The position numbers were made by a program, and so were the translations under genes. The notes beneath the pieces were generated by a model. That model did not search any database and was not told the DNA's origin. It was given only the letters and a program-made list of their open reading frames with translations. This document shows positions 26,503 through 35,016 of a stretch of 56,136 nucleotides of DNA, piece after piece (the first letter of the stretch is position 1; every line of letters begins with the position of its first letter). This DNA is from an uncultured Clostridium sp. (GTDB taxonomy: Bacteria > Bacillota > Clostridia > TANB77 > CAG-508), in contig CAMMLJ010000010.1 in NCBI GenBank assembly GCA_946497695.1, positions 1 to 56,136 on the forward strand, given 5' to 3'.

Positions 26503-28746
26503 ATGAAATTCAAACAATGGGAAGGTTTTAAAGAAGATGGAGAATGGACCAAGGAAATAGACGTAAGAGGCTTTATTCAAGCTAACTATACTCCATATGA
26601 AGGAGATGAAAACTTTTTAAAAGGAGTTTCAGACAAGTCAAAAAAATTATGGGACAAGGTATTAGATTTATATAAAGAAGAAAGAGAAAAGGGAGTTTTA
26701 GATGCAGATTGTAAAACACCTTCTAGAATAAATGCATATGCACCAGGTTATATAGATAAAGACTTAGAAGAAATCGTAGGACTTCAAACAGATGCACCAC
26801 TAAAAAGGGCAATAATGCCAAATGGTGGTATTAGAATTGTAGAAAAATCAGCAGAAAGTTATGGATATAAAGTTGATGATGAGGTTGAATATATTTATCA
26901 TAACTTAAGAAAAACACATAATGATGGTGTATTCCAAGTATATACAAAAGATATCAGAGCAGCAAGAAGCTCACATTTATTAACAGGACTTCCTGATGGT
27001 TACGGAAGAGGAAGAATTATAGGAGACTATAGAAGAGTCGCTTTATATGGTGTTGATGCATTAATAGCAGATAAGCAATTATTAATGGATACATCTTTAA
27101 ATACAGATGAATTTACAGAAGAGATTATAAGACAAAGAGAAGAAGTTGCTGATCAAATTAATGCATTAAAACAATTAAAAGAAATGGCTAGCTCTTATGG
27201 TTTTGATATATCTGAGCCAGCTTCTAATGCAAAAGAAGCAATACAATGGCTATATTTTGCATATTTAGCTGCAATTAAAGATCAAAATGGTGCAGCAATG
27301 AGTTTAGGAAGAACATCAACATTCTTAGATATATATATCCAAAGAGATTTAGATAATGGAGTTATAACAGAAGAAGAAGCACAATCTTTAATGGATCAAT
27401 TTATAATAAAATTAAGATTAGTTAGATTCCTAAGAGCTCCTGAATATAATGAATTATTCAGTGGAGACCCAGTTTGGGTAACAGAAAGCATCGGAGGAAT
27501 GGGAATTGATGGTAGAACATTAGTTACAAAAAATTCTTACAGGGTGTTACACACATTAGAAAACTTAGGAGCAGCTCCAGAGCCAAACTTAACAGTATTA
27601 TGGTCAAAGAATTTACCAGAGCCATTTAAAAGATATTGTGCAAAAATATCAATTGATACATCATCTATCCAATATGAAAATGATGACTTAATGAGAATCA
27701 CACTTGGAGATGACTATGGTATAGCATGTTGTGTTTCTGCAATGAAGATAGGAAAACAAATGCAATTCTTCGGAGCAAGAGCAAACTTAGCTAAAACTTT
27801 ATTATATGCAATTAATGGTGGTAGAGATGAAAAATCTGGAAAACAAATAACACCTGAATTTGAATCAATAACTTCAGAATATTTAGACTATGATGAAGTT
27901 ATGGAAAAATTTGATCAAATGATGGATTATGTTGCAAAAATATATATAAAAGCATTAAATGCTATTCATTATATGCATGACAAATATTCTTATGAAGCTT
28001 TAGAAATGGCTTTACATGATAAAGAAGAAGATATCTTAAGAACAATGGCATGCGGAATTGCAGGTTTATCAGTTGTTGCAGATTCTCTTTCTGCTATAAA
28101 ATATGCTAAAGTAAAAGTAATAAGAGATGAGACAGGTTTAGCAGTAGACTATGAAGTAGAAGGAGATTTCCCAAAATACGGAAATGATGACGACAGGGTA
28201 GATAACATAGCAGTAGAATTAGTAAAAACATTCTTAAGAAAATTACAAAAACATATAACATATAAACATTCTAAACATACATTATCAATATTAACAATTA
28301 CATCAAATGTTGTTTATGGTAAAGCAACAGGAAATACACCAGATGGAAGAAGAGCAGGAGAACCATTTGGACCAGGAGCAAATCCATTACATGGAAGAGA
28401 TACAAATGGAGCATTAGCTTCTATGAACACTATTGCAAAATTACCATATGAGTATTCAGAAGATGGTATTTCATATACATTTGCAATTACACCTGGAACA
28501 TTAGGAAAAGACAGAGAAACACAAATTACAAATATGGTAAGCATGTTACAAGGATATTTTATAAAAACAGGACATCATATAAATGTAAATGTATTTGATA
28601 GAGCTTTATTAGAAGATGCAATGGAACATCCAGAAAAATATCCACAATTAACAGTTCGTGTTTCTGGATATGCAGTTAACTTCATAAAACTTACAAGAGA
28701 ACAACAATTAGATGTAATAAACAGAACTATTCATGAAAGAATATAA
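26503..28746 (+). CDS. pflB: Formate C-acetyltransferase (pyruvate formate-lyase)
   Basis: 747 residues, normal length. The adjacent catalytic cysteines are in GIACCVSAM (about 406-414) and the glycyl radical site is in [10 protein letters not shown] near the C-terminus. PFL splits pyruvate with CoA into acetyl-CoA and formate in anaerobic fermentation; the glycyl radical is oxygen-sensitive. The activating enzyme gene pflA follows. Confidence 0.97.
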   Translation: MKFKQWEGFKEDGEWTKEIDVRGFIQANYTPYEGDENFLKGVSDKSKKLWDKVLDLYKEEREKGVLDADCKTPSRINAYAPGYIDKDLEEIVGLQTDAPLKRAIMPNGGIRIVEKSAESYGYKVDDEVEYIYHNLRKTHNDGVFQVYTKDIRAARSSHLLTGLPDGYGRGRIIGDYRRVALYGVDALIADKQLLMDTSLNTDEFTEEIIRQREEVADQINALKQLKEMASSYGFDISEPASNAKEAIQWLYFAYLAAIKDQNGAAMSLGRTSTFLDIYIQRDLDNGVITEEEAQSLMDQFIIKLRLVRFLRAPEYNELFSGDPVWVTESIGGMGIDGRTLVTKNSYRVLHTLENLGAAPEPNLTVLWSKNLPEPFKRYCAKISIDTSSIQYENDDLMRITLGDDYGIACCVSAMKIGKQMQFFGARANLAKTLLYAINGGRDEKSGKQITPEFESITSEYLDYDEVMEKFDQMMDYVAKIYIKALNAIHYMHDKYSYEALEMALHDKEEDILRTMACGIAGLSVVADSLSAIKYAKVKVIRDETGLAVDYEVEGDFPKYGNDDDRVDNIAVELVKTFLRKLQKHITYKHSKHTLSILTITSNVVYGKATGNTPDGRRAGEPFGPGANPLHGRDTNGALASMNTIAKLPYEYSEDGISYTFAITPGTLGKDRETQITNMVSMLQGYFIKTGHHINVNVFDRALLEDAMEHPEKYPQLTVRVSGYAVNFIKLTREQQLDVINRTIHERI

Positions 28747-28752
28747 TCAAGG

Positions 28753-28807
28753 ATAGGGATTTGAAACGTTCCTAAAGGGGATTTGGGGACGTTCCTAAAA
28801 TCCCTAT
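28753..28807 (+). repeat. REP-like palindromic repeat, copy 2 (composite)
   Basis: ATAGGGATTT (28753-28762) and AAATCCCTAT (28798-28807) are outer arms. Inside are two ACGTTCCT units, the second preceded by GATTTGGGG. The right half is the inverted equivalent of copies 1 and 3. It lies in the pflB-pflA gap. Confidence 0.8.
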
Positions 28808-28838
28808 ATTTATGCAAAAAATAAGTTGGAGGATTATT

Positions 28839-29558
28839 ATGGACGTAAAGAATCAAATGAGAATACATTCCTTTGAAACATTAGGTGCAGTAGATGGTCC
28901 TGGAATCAGATTTGTAATATTTACACAGGGGTGCCATTTAAAATGCAAATATTGCCAAAATCGTGACACATGGGATGTCAATTCTGGAACGATCTATGAT
29001 ATAAAGGATGTTGTAAAAAGAATTGAAAGATATACAGCATATATGCAAAAAAATGGAGGAATAACTGTAAGTGGTGGAGAACCATTATTACAACCAGATG
29101 CATTAATAACTTTAGTTAAAGAAATGAAAAGAAGAAATATAAAAGTAGCTATTGATACTTCTGGAAATTTACCAATTACAGATAAGATTAAAGAAGTAAT
29201 AGAACTTACAGATCTATTTTTATTGGATATAAAATGTATAAATGATGATATTTGCAAAGATTTAATTGGAGCTTCTAATAAATATGAATTAGAATTTGCA
29301 AAATATTTAAGTGATCATGGGAAAGAAATGTGGATAAGACAAGTTTTAATTCCAGGTTATACAGATAAAGAAAAAGATTTAATGAAATTAAAAGAATTTA
29401 TAGCTTCATTAAAAACTGTTACAAAGGTGGAGATTTTACCATATCATAATTTAGGAAAATTTAAATGGGAAGAATTAAATGTACCATATGAATTCGAAAA
29501 TGTAAAAATCCCAACAAATGATGATGTAAAAAAAGCAAAAGAGATATTAGGAATATAG
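28839..29558 (+). CDS. pflA: Pyruvate formate-lyase-activating enzyme (radical SAM)
   Basis: 239 residues. The radical-SAM cluster motif CHLKCKYC (CxxxCxxC, about 31-38) is preceded by GAVDGPGIRFVIFTQG, typical of PflA; SGGEPLLQ follows. It abstracts the glycine hydrogen of PFL using SAM. Start chosen after TTGGAGG; a further upstream ATG would add 9 residues. Separated from pflB by the repeat element. Confidence 0.95.
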   Translation: MDVKNQMRIHSFETLGAVDGPGIRFVIFTQGCHLKCKYCQNRDTWDVNSGTIYDIKDVVKRIERYTAYMQKNGGITVSGGEPLLQPDALITLVKEMKRRNIKVAIDTSGNLPITDKIKEVIELTDLFLLDIKCINDDICKDLIGASNKYELEFAKYLSDHGKEMWIRQVLIPGYTDKEKDLMKLKEFIASLKTVTKVEILPYHNLGKFKWEELNVPYEFENVKIPTNDDVKKAKEILGI

Positions 29559-29570
29559 AAATTATATAAC

Positions 29571-29603
29571 AAAAAAAGAGATTACTGTATGTAATCTCTT
29601 TTT
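29571..29603. terminator. Bidirectional terminator after pflA
   Basis: AAAAAGAGATTAC and GTAATCTCTTTTT form a 13-bp perfect stem with a 5-nt loop, between pflA (+) and the permease (-). Confidence 0.88.
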
Positions 29604-29610
29604 GATGTAA

Positions 29611-30465
29611 TTATATATTAAATCCGATTAGATCAAATATAATTCCAAAAATAACACCAATTGCAAATAGCAATACTGTTATCTTAATATTTTCTTTTAA
29701 ATCTTTATTAGTTCTAAATAAAATTAATAATCCAACACCTGTATTAACAAGAAGTCCTGCAATCATTGTAGCAAAATTAAGTACATTAGAAAGATATAAT
29801 TGAGTAATAATTACAGATGATGCACAATTAGGAATTAATCCAACTAATGAAGCAATAATAGGCCCTATAATAGGTGTAGAATTTAAAATATGTGCTAAAT
29901 TATCTTCTCCAATAAAATATATAAGTATATTTAAAACTAAAGATATTATAAAAATATATAAAGTAATATTTATAGTATGTTTTAAAGCAGATTTAAATAG
30001 TCCATGTTCACAATGGCAATGTTCATGCTCGCATAAATCCTTTATTTCAAGTTCATCTTCTGAAGTTTCAAATTTTTTTCTAAAAAATAAGTCAATTAGG
30101 AAACCAACAACAACAGCTATGGCAAGTTTAATTCCTAGTATTGAAAGGATAATTCTTACATCTACTGCTTCAGAAATTAATATTGGTAACATTTCATCAG
30201 AAGTAGATAAAAATACAGCAATTAATGTACCTAAAGTAATTATTCTAGCTGAATAAAGGCTAGATGCTGCTGCAGAAAAGCCACATTGTGGTACAACACC
30301 TAAAATACCGCCAATTAATGGACCAAAATGTCCGGATTTTTTAATAGCATCTTTAGTTTTATGACTTGTTTTATGTTCTATAAATTCCATTATTATATAT
30401 GTTATTAGCAAAAATGGAATTAGCTTTACGGTATCTATTAAACTATCTAAAATTGCATCCCACAT
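29611..30465 (-). CDS. Putative heavy-metal/arsenic-type permease (10TM exporter family)
   Basis: 284 residues with about 8-10 hydrophobic segments. Two similar halves each carry a conserved motif: VPQCGFSAAASSLY (about 59-72) and IPNCASSVIITQLY (about 209-222), matching the putative 10TM heavy-metal exporter/ArsP_2-like family. A His/Cys-rich cytoplasmic loop, CEHEHCHCEH (about 143-152), suggests metal binding. Substrate unknown (arsenic, manganese or other). Stand-alone minus-strand gene. RBS GGAGA. Confidence 0.75.
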   Translation of the reverse strand: MWDAILDSLIDTVKLIPFLLITYIIMEFIEHKTSHKTKDAIKKSGHFGPLIGGILGVVPQCGFSAAASSLYSARIITLGTLIAVFLSTSDEMLPILISEAVDVRIILSILGIKLAIAVVVGFLIDLFFRKKFETSEDELEIKDLCEHEHCHCEHGLFKSALKHTINITLYIFIISLVLNILIYFIGEDNLAHILNSTPIIGPIIASLVGLIPNCASSVIITQLYLSNVLNFATMIAGLLVNTGVGLLILFRTNKDLKENIKITVLLFAIGVIFGIIFDLIGFNI

Positions 30466-30545
30466 GATAAATCTCCTATCTGTAAAATAACATAAATAGG
30501 CAAAGCCCAGCTATATCTATAATAATATAAATAATTATATATTAA

Positions 30546-30580
30546 AATAGGGATTTTAGGAACGTCCCCAAATCCCTATT
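30546..30580 (-). repeat. REP-like palindromic repeat, copy 3
   Basis: AATAGGG...CCCTATT arms around GGAACGTCCCC. It is the reverse complement of the right half of copy 2, with a nearly identical 30-base match. Confidence 0.8.
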
Positions 30581-30618
30581 CATTTTACTATAAAATGTCA
30601 ATTTTTTCAAGTAATCGG

Positions 30619-30647
30619 TTGCAAAACAAGAAAAAATATGATAAAAT
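30619..30647 (+). promoter_or_regulatory. rpsF operon promoter
   Basis: TTGCAA, 17-base spacer, TAAAAT, about 75 bases upstream of rpsF. Confidence 0.75.
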
Positions 30648-30656
30648 ACCTGTGCT

Positions 30657-30707
30657 GAAAAGAGAGATCTTTTCTCCTTACCCATTTAGTTGATGGGTTA
30701 TTAAACC
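30657..30707 (+). promoter_or_regulatory. Structured leader of rpsF (possible S6:S18 autoregulatory site)
   Basis: Two hairpins in the 5' untranslated region: GAAAAGA/TCTTTTC (30657-30674) and CCCAT/ATGGG (30681-30697), with an overlapping GGTT/AACC alternative just before the ribosome binding site. In many bacteria S6 and S18 bind a leader in this position to repress the operon; whether this leader fits that consensus needs a covariance search. Confidence 0.45.
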
Positions 30708-30724
30708 ATGAGGAGGTGAATATA

Positions 30725-31009
30725 ATGAATAAATACGAGAGTGTTATCATTATTAATCCATCTATTGAAGAACAAGCTATAAAAGATTTAGTAACAAAGT
30801 TCACAGATTTGATTAATAATAATGGTAAAGTAGAATCTGTTGATGAACGTGGTACACAAAAATTAGCTTATCCAATCAAAAAGAAAGAAGAAGGATATTA
30901 CGTAGTAATTAACTTCGAAGCTAAACCAGATTCAATAGATGAATTAGAAAGAAATTACAGAATAGAAGACAACATCATGAAATTTATCGTAGTAAGAAAA
31001 GAAAAATAA
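30725..31009 (+). CDS. rpsF: 30S ribosomal protein S6
   Basis: 94 residues, complete. MNKYESVIIINPS at the start and LAYPIKKKEEGYYVVINFEA in the centre are S6 signatures. It binds S18 on the small-subunit platform. RBS GAGGAGGTG; an in-frame GTG inside that RBS is not the start. First gene of rpsF-ssb-rpsR. Confidence 0.97.
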   Translation: MNKYESVIIINPSIEEQAIKDLVTKFTDLINNNGKVESVDERGTQKLAYPIKKKEEGYYVVINFEAKPDSIDELERNYRIEDNIMKFIVVRKEK

Positions 31010-31048
31010 TAATACGGGGGCCTTTAAAGAAAGGTAAGGGATAAAATT

Positions 31049-31471
31049 ATGAATAAAGTAGAATTATTAGGTAGATTAACAAGAGATCCAGAAGTAAGAT
31101 ATACACAAACAAATAATACTCTAGTTGCTTCTTTCTCATTAGCTGTTAATAGAAGATTTGTACGTCAAGGAGAAGAAAGACAAGCAGATTTTATTAATAT
31201 AGTAGCATGGAGCAAATTAGGAGAATTTTGTAGTAAATATTTTAAAAAAGGTCAACAAGTTGCTATCATAGGAAGAATTCAAACAAGAACTTGGGATGAT
31301 GACCAAGGTCAAAAACATTATGTAACAGAAGTTGTTGCAGAAGAAGCTTATTTTGCAGAAGGAAGAAGAGATGCAGAAGCTTCAGGAGGTTTTGATAACG
31401 CATTTGGTGCTATGCCAACAGGTGGAGAGTCAGACTTCGAAACTACTTCTAATGATGATTTACCATTTTAA
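31049..31471 (+). CDS. ssb: Single-stranded DNA-binding protein
   Basis: 140 residues. OB fold with MNKVELLGRLTRDPEVRYT and FINIVAWSKLGEFC, a glycine-rich variable linker, and the acidic tip DDLPF that recruits partner proteins. Conserved position between rpsF and rpsR. Confidence 0.96.
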   Translation: MNKVELLGRLTRDPEVRYTQTNNTLVASFSLAVNRRFVRQGEERQADFINIVAWSKLGEFCSKYFKKGQQVAIIGRIQTRTWDDDQGQKHYVTEVVAEEAYFAEGRRDAEASGGFDNAFGAMPTGGESDFETTSNDDLPF

Positions 31472-31491
31472 TCAGAAAGGGGGAGAAATAA

Positions 31492-31767
31492 ATGGCAGAC
31501 AAGAAACAAAATAGAAGAAACAATAGAAATGATGATGATTTCAATCCAAGATTTAGAAAAATGAGAAAAAAAGTATGTCCTTTATGTGCAGATAAAGATT
31601 TAGAATTAGATTATAAAAATGCAGAACAATTAAGAAAATTTATTAATGATAAAGGTAAAATTTTACCAAGAAGAGCAACAGGAGCTTGTGCTAAACATCA
31701 AAGAGATATTACTTTAGCCGTAAAAAGAGCAAGACATATTGCTGTTTTACCATATACACAAAACTAA
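31492..31767 (+). CDS. rpsR: 30S ribosomal protein S18
   Basis: 91 residues. Typical S18 core [29 protein letters not shown] (shown as its parts: [16 protein letters not shown] and [16 protein letters not shown] end). CPLC upstream plus the later Cys suggest a zinc-binding variant. Ends the operon; the prophage begins about 75 bp downstream. Confidence 0.96.
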   Translation: MADKKQNRRNNRNDDDFNPRFRKMRKKVCPLCADKDLELDYKNAEQLRKFINDKGKILPRRATGACAKHQRDITLAVKRARHIAVLPYTQN

Positions 31768-31778
31768 TAAATAATATA

Positions 31779-31827
31779 AAAAAAGCTGTAACTTTTAGGA
31801 TATAAATGTTACAGCTATTTTTATTTT
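31779..31827 (+). terminator. rpsF-ssb-rpsR terminator
   Basis: AGCTGTAAC and GTTACAGCT form a 9-bp stem with a 15-nt loop followed by ATTTTTATTTT. Confidence 0.8.
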
Positions 31828-31842
31828 ATATAAATTTATTGC

Positions 31843-31863
31843 TTTAATGCAATTTTAATGCAA
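31843..31863 (+). repeat. Tandem direct repeats near the presumed attL
   Basis: TTTAATGCAA occurs twice, 11 bp apart (31843-31852, 31854-31863), between rpsR and the integrase stop codon. One-turn spacing is what arm-type sites of tyrosine integrases with an N-terminal DNA-binding domain would show. The att core itself cannot be fixed without attR. Confidence 0.45.
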
Positions 31864-31881
31864 CTAGATTTTAATTCTTTT

Positions 31882-33021
31882 TCATATTCCCAATTTTAAA
31901 GAAATATTTTTTACGCTTCTTGCAACTTCATCATCTCTAAATTTATCAAATATAGTTGTATACGTATTAATAGTGGTAGTTATATTATTGTGCCCCAATA
32001 GTTTTTGTAACACTTCCGCTGGCATTCCTGCTTCTATACATCTTGTTGCATAGGTATGCCTAAGCATATGAATATTTACATCTTTTGTTGTGATTGCTAC
32101 TTTTCTATTACAAAGTCTCTTAAAAAAGCAATTAGCACTAGAAGGAGTAAATATTGTTAGATTTCGAGTACAAAATATTAAATTATTTGGATTATCTTGC
32201 ATATTATTTAATGCATTTATTATATTATTTTTATAAAGGGAAGTAATAGGAATATCTCTATATGACGCAGAAGTTTTGGGAGTTTTGCTTATTATAGGTT
32301 TTTTATTTTTGTCTCTTGAAACAGTTTTAGTTATATGAATAATATTTTTATCTAAGTCAATGTCAGAAGGTTGTAAAGCTAAGATTTCTCCAATTCTCAT
32401 ACCAGTAAACATAGCAATATTAAACATATCTCCATACTTGCTATCTTTAAACCTATTAATTAATTCTTTCTGTTCTTCAATAGAAAAAGCATCCACTTTT
32501 TTTGTTATTTTTTCTGACACAGGTTTTATTACATTTCTCATAGGGCTTTTATAAATATAATCTCTATTCATAGCTTCATTAAAAATTGAATTTAACTGAA
32601 TCATTATTTTTTCAATGTAAGAATTAGACAAATTTGTTATACCATTAAGAAAATTCTGAATGTCTTTATAAGTAGCCTTTTGAACTTTTACATTTCCTAA
32701 ATCACTTTTCTTGATTTTTTCGAGAGGATAATTCATAGTATTGTAAGAAGTTCCTTTTATTTTATTGGTAGCATATTTGGTATCTAATAATTCTCTACCT
32801 AGTTCATATACAGTAATATTAACTTTATCTGTAGAAATACCTTTTGAAACGTCATCTAATTTCTTAAGAAGTTTTTCTTTTACTTCTTTTCTAGTTTTAC
32901 CGTATACAGATTTACGATTTAATTTACCATCTGCTTTTCGACCTGCTGTGAATTGTCCAACCCATCTATTTAATTTTTCTGAATAGAAAATAGAACCTTC
33001 TCCGTTACCTCTTTTTGCCAT
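31882..33021 (-). CDS. int: Phage tyrosine recombinase (integrase)
   Basis: 379 residues. An N-terminal arm-type domain (GNGEGSIFYSEKLNRWVGQF) is followed by a SAM-like core-binding domain and the catalytic domain. Active-site residues: Arg in TGMRIGEIL, HMLRHTYATR (His-x-x-Arg), LLGHNNITTT (His), and the Tyr nucleophile in INTYTTIF. It reads toward the host rpsR gene, the usual orientation next to attL. A small ORF overlaps its start. Marks the left end of the prophage. Confidence 0.95.
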   Translation of the reverse strand: MAKRGNGEGSIFYSEKLNRWVGQFTAGRKADGKLNRKSVYGKTRKEVKEKLLKKLDDVSKGISTDKVNITVYELGRELLDTKYATNKIKGTSYNTMNYPLEKIKKSDLGNVKVQKATYKDIQNFLNGITNLSNSYIEKIMIQLNSIFNEAMNRDYIYKSPMRNVIKPVSEKITKKVDAFSIEEQKELINRFKDSKYGDMFNIAMFTGMRIGEILALQPSDIDLDKNIIHITKTVSRDKNKKPIISKTPKTSASYRDIPITSLYKNNIINALNNMQDNPNNLIFCTRNLTIFTPSSANCFFKRLCNRKVAITTKDVNIHMLRHTYATRCIEAGMPAEVLQKLLGHNNITTTINTYTTIFDKFRDDEVARSVKNISLKLGI

Positions 33022-33136
33022 TGCAATCCTCCTTTCTTATAACTTTAGCTTCAATTTTTACATTATATTTTTCCTCTAGTACTTCCATCATAGCTTTATT
33101 TATTTTTTCGTAATCCATTTTATTATTTTTAGACAT
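33005..33136 (-). CDS. Small ORF (43 aa) overlapping the integrase start
   Basis: Runs from an ATG 7-8 bases after AAGGAG to a TAA inside the integrase reading frame. The product is charged and helical (MDYEKINKAMMEVLEEKYNVKIEAKVI). Its coding sequence contains the integrase ribosome binding site (AAGGAGG), so integrase translation is probably coupled to it. No family recognised; an excisionase role is possible but unsupported. Confidence 0.6.
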   Translation of the reverse strand: MSKNNKMDYEKINKAMMEVLEEKYNVKIEAKVIRKEDCNGKKR

Positions 33137-33164
33137 AAAAAAACTCCTTAAACAAACGTTTTAT

Positions 33165-33217
33165 ACTTGTATAAGAAGGTTTTATATAATATAATAATAA
33201 AAACTGCTTATACAAGT
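33165..33217. promoter_or_regulatory. Overlapping opposed promoters framed by 11-bp inverted repeats
   Basis: ACTTGTATAAG (33165-33175) and CTTATACAAGT (33207-33217) are perfect inverted repeats 42 bp apart. Plus strand: TTGTAT (33167-33172), 17-base spacer, TATAAT (33190-33195). Minus strand: TTGTAT (33215-33210), 18-base spacer, TATTAT (33191-33186), reading to the small ORF and int. The -10 regions overlap, so the promoters should exclude each other. The repeats may also be operators. Confidence 0.55.
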
Positions 33218-33275
33218 AGTGTCGGAATAGATAATGTAAAACTTTGGCGAGGGATACATTATCTATTTATTTTTT
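33202..33275 (+). ncRNA. Candidate ~70-nt small RNA antiparallel to int leader region
   Basis: A plus-strand promoter and a strong terminator (33226-33276) bracket about 70 bases with no ORF, while every gene around reads on the minus strand. The predicted RNA has a small 5' hairpin (ACTGCTTATACAAGTAGT) and a large terminator hairpin whose 16-nt loop contains CTTTGGCGAGGG. Target unknown. Confidence 0.4.
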
Positions 33276-33276
33276 T
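33226..33276 (+). terminator. Orphan plus-strand terminator
   Basis: AATAGATAATGTA and TACATTATCTATT form a perfect 13-bp stem (33226-33238, 33255-33267), followed by TATTTTTTT. The T-run is only on the plus-strand side. Confidence 0.75.
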
Positions 33277-33282
33277 CTAGGT

Positions 33283-33975
33283 TTATAAACATAACCGTTT
33301 TTTTATTTTATCTTCAGTTTCTTTTAGAAGTTTATCTATAGTAATCATAAATTCATTATCTTCAATTGTATTGTTTAAGCCATCTTTATAATAATATTTT
33401 TTATAAAGGTTACTATTTTTTATTGAATTAAGCCAATCAAGGCATTTCTTAGAATTGTTCTGTTTTACTAGTAAATGAGCTTTTCCTGTATATCCAGAGG
33501 GGTAATTTGGAAGTATTTCAATCATTTTTTCATAACAAGATAGAGCTAAATTGAAATTATATTCTTTTTCATAGCAGTCAGCTAACCAATATATAGTGTT
33601 GACTAGATTTTGTTTTTGGTAATCATAAAGTGTATGTGTAGGAGCATATAAAAAAAGTCCATTCCATATACCGTTATCAATATACATAGATAAGTATTTT
33701 ATTGCTTCTTTTCTGTATTTAGCACCTAAATAATAATAAGCTGTACTTAAAATATATCTTTGTTTTGGTGTATTTGGTGCATCAGCTAACTCTATTACTT
33801 TTTTTAACCATAATTCTCTATCCCAGTTGCCATATTTATCTTTAGGTAATGAATTTAAAATTTTAGTGACTTCATTTTTATATTTTGGGTCTTCTGAACA
33901 ATCTACAAGTAATAATTGATATGCTAATTCTACATTATCCAAATGAGGTTTATTAAACAAATTAAAGAATCCCAT
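33283..33975 (-). CDS. TPR-like helical protein next to the phage repressor
   Basis: 230 residues from the ATG behind AAGGAG. Helical-repeat composition with TPR-like stretches (YILSTAYYYLGAKYRKEAIKYL; WLADCYEKEYNFNLALSCYEKM; PSGYTGKAHLLVKQNNSKKC). Its start lies 1-2 bases after the stop of the S24 repressor gene, so the two are one operon. The tandem suggests a modulator of the repressor, in the way TPR proteins act in other phages, but no such activity is shown by sequence. Confidence 0.75.
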   Translation of the reverse strand: MGFFNLFNKPHLDNVELAYQLLLVDCSEDPKYKNEVTKILNSLPKDKYGNWDRELWLKKVIELADAPNTPKQRYILSTAYYYLGAKYRKEAIKYLSMYIDNGIWNGLFLYAPTHTLYDYQKQNLVNTIYWLADCYEKEYNFNLALSCYEKMIEILPNYPSGYTGKAHLLVKQNNSKKCLDWLNSIKNSNLYKKYYYKDGLNNTIEDNEFMITIDKLLKETEDKIKKRLCL

Positions 33976-33976
33976 A

Positions 33977-34642
33977 TTATTTTCTCCTTTTCTTCCTTCT
34001 AAACTCTTCAACTACTCCAATTATCCTAACTGGCAAATTTTCAATTTGTTCATTAGTATATACCATAGGAGAATATGATGGATTGAGTGGCTGTAAGATT
34101 ATACCATTTTCATTTTTAAATACTCTTTTAAAAGTACCATCATTTCCGTTTACCGTGACAACACAGTCATCTCCGCTTTCGCAGTCATCTACTTTTTCTA
34201 ATATAAGAGTATCTCCATCAAGATATTCTGGTTCCATTGAATCACCTTTAACTCTTAATCCAAAGTATTGTTTGCCACCTTTAAGCATATCTGCAGATAT
34301 TTCTTCTGTGTCTATAATATCTTCTATACACTCCATAGGTATCCCTGCAGGGATAGTGCCATAAACAAATACTATTGCTGAACCATTTTTTTCGTTATTT
34401 TTTAATTTTTCACTCTCAGCTAAATCTAGATATCCAGCTTTTTCATATAAATCTATATAATCTACATTGTAAACATTAGCTAGTTCCTTTAAAGTTAGAG
34501 CAGTAGGTCTTCTTGTACCATTTTCTATCATTGATAAATGACTAAAAGAAACAGAGCTTCTGTAATCCACTTGCCTTAAACTTAAATTTCTATTTTCTCT
34601 TAATTTTTTTAAATAAGCTCCAAGCTCTTTATTCGAAAGCAT
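33977..34642 (-). CDS. CI-like phage repressor with S24 (LexA-type) peptidase domain
   Basis: 221 residues. N-terminal XRE HTH (about 5-62; LSLRQVDYRSSVSFSHLSMIEN) and C-terminal S24 domain. Cleavage site candidate Ala-Gly in TIPAGIPME; catalytic Ser in VKGDSMEP; catalytic Lys in DGTFKRVF. Such repressors self-cleave when RecA is activated, inducing the prophage. RBS GAGGTG. It diverges from a Cro-like gene across an operator region with repeated TGTTCACA. Confidence 0.93.
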   Translation of the reverse strand: MLSNKELGAYLKKLRENRNLSLRQVDYRSSVSFSHLSMIENGTRRPTALTLKELANVYNVDYIDLYEKAGYLDLAESEKLKNNEKNGSAIVFVYGTIPAGIPMECIEDIIDTEEISADMLKGGKQYFGLRVKGDSMEPEYLDGDTLILEKVDDCESGDDCVVTVNGNDGTFKRVFKNENGIILQPLNPSYSPMVYTNEQIENLPVRIIGVVEEFRRKKRRK

Positions 34643-34654
34643 TTTAGCACCTCA

Positions 34655-34757
34655 CTTTGTTCACATTATAGCACAGATGTTCACAAAAGTAAAATTTTTT
34701 TAAAAAAATTATAAAAAAGTGTTGACAAAAAGAAACTAAAAATATAAAATGTTCACA
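34655..34757. promoter_or_regulatory. Lysis/lysogeny switch: divergent promoters with TGTTCACA operators
   Basis: Rightward promoter: TTGACA (34722-34727), 17-base spacer, TAAAAT (34745-34750). Leftward promoter for the repressor: TATAAT on the minus strand at 34670-34665 with a weak TTTACT -35. TGTTCACA occurs at 34658-34665, 34678-34685 and 34750-34757; a variant TGTTGACA (34720-34727) overlaps the rightward -35. Another copy is at 34985-34992 inside the first rightward gene. Several copies extend toward GAAC/GAAAC, hinting at an inverted operator. Confidence 0.7.
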
Positions 34758-34778
34758 GAACGAAACGGAGGTGAAAAA

Positions 34779-35012
34779 ATGGTTATTGTAAAAGACAAGG
34801 AAAAATTAAAAAGAGATATAATCCTAGCGGGGTTTAGTATAACGAGTTTAGCTAAAGAAGTAGGATGTTCTAAAGCTCATATAAGTTCTATAGTAAATCA
34901 TGAAAGAAATCCAAGTGGAACAATAGCGGTTAAAATTTGTGAACAGATAAAAGGAAAATTTGATGATTATTTTTTTATAGAAAGTGTTCACAAAAAGGAA
35001 CAAAAGAGGTGA
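34779..35012 (+). CDS. Cro-like helix-turn-helix protein
   Basis: 77 residues from the ATG after GGAGGTG. HTH: FSITSLAKEVGCSKAHISSIVNHERNP (within 17-45). First gene rightward from the switch, hence likely the Cro-type antagonist of the S24 repressor. An internal TGTTCACA copy near its 3' end may allow extra control. Confidence 0.8.
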   Translation: MVIVKDKEKLKRDIILAGFSITSLAKEVGCSKAHISSIVNHERNPSGTIAVKICEQIKGKFDDYFFIESVHKKEQKR

Positions 35013-35016
35013 GAAG

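Noticed and set aside
33183..33200. Reading the AT-rich core between inverted repeats as a CRISPR or repeat array
   Set aside because: Only two inverted copies are present and promoter boxes explain the sequence. No CRISPR-like direct repeat array exists in the window.
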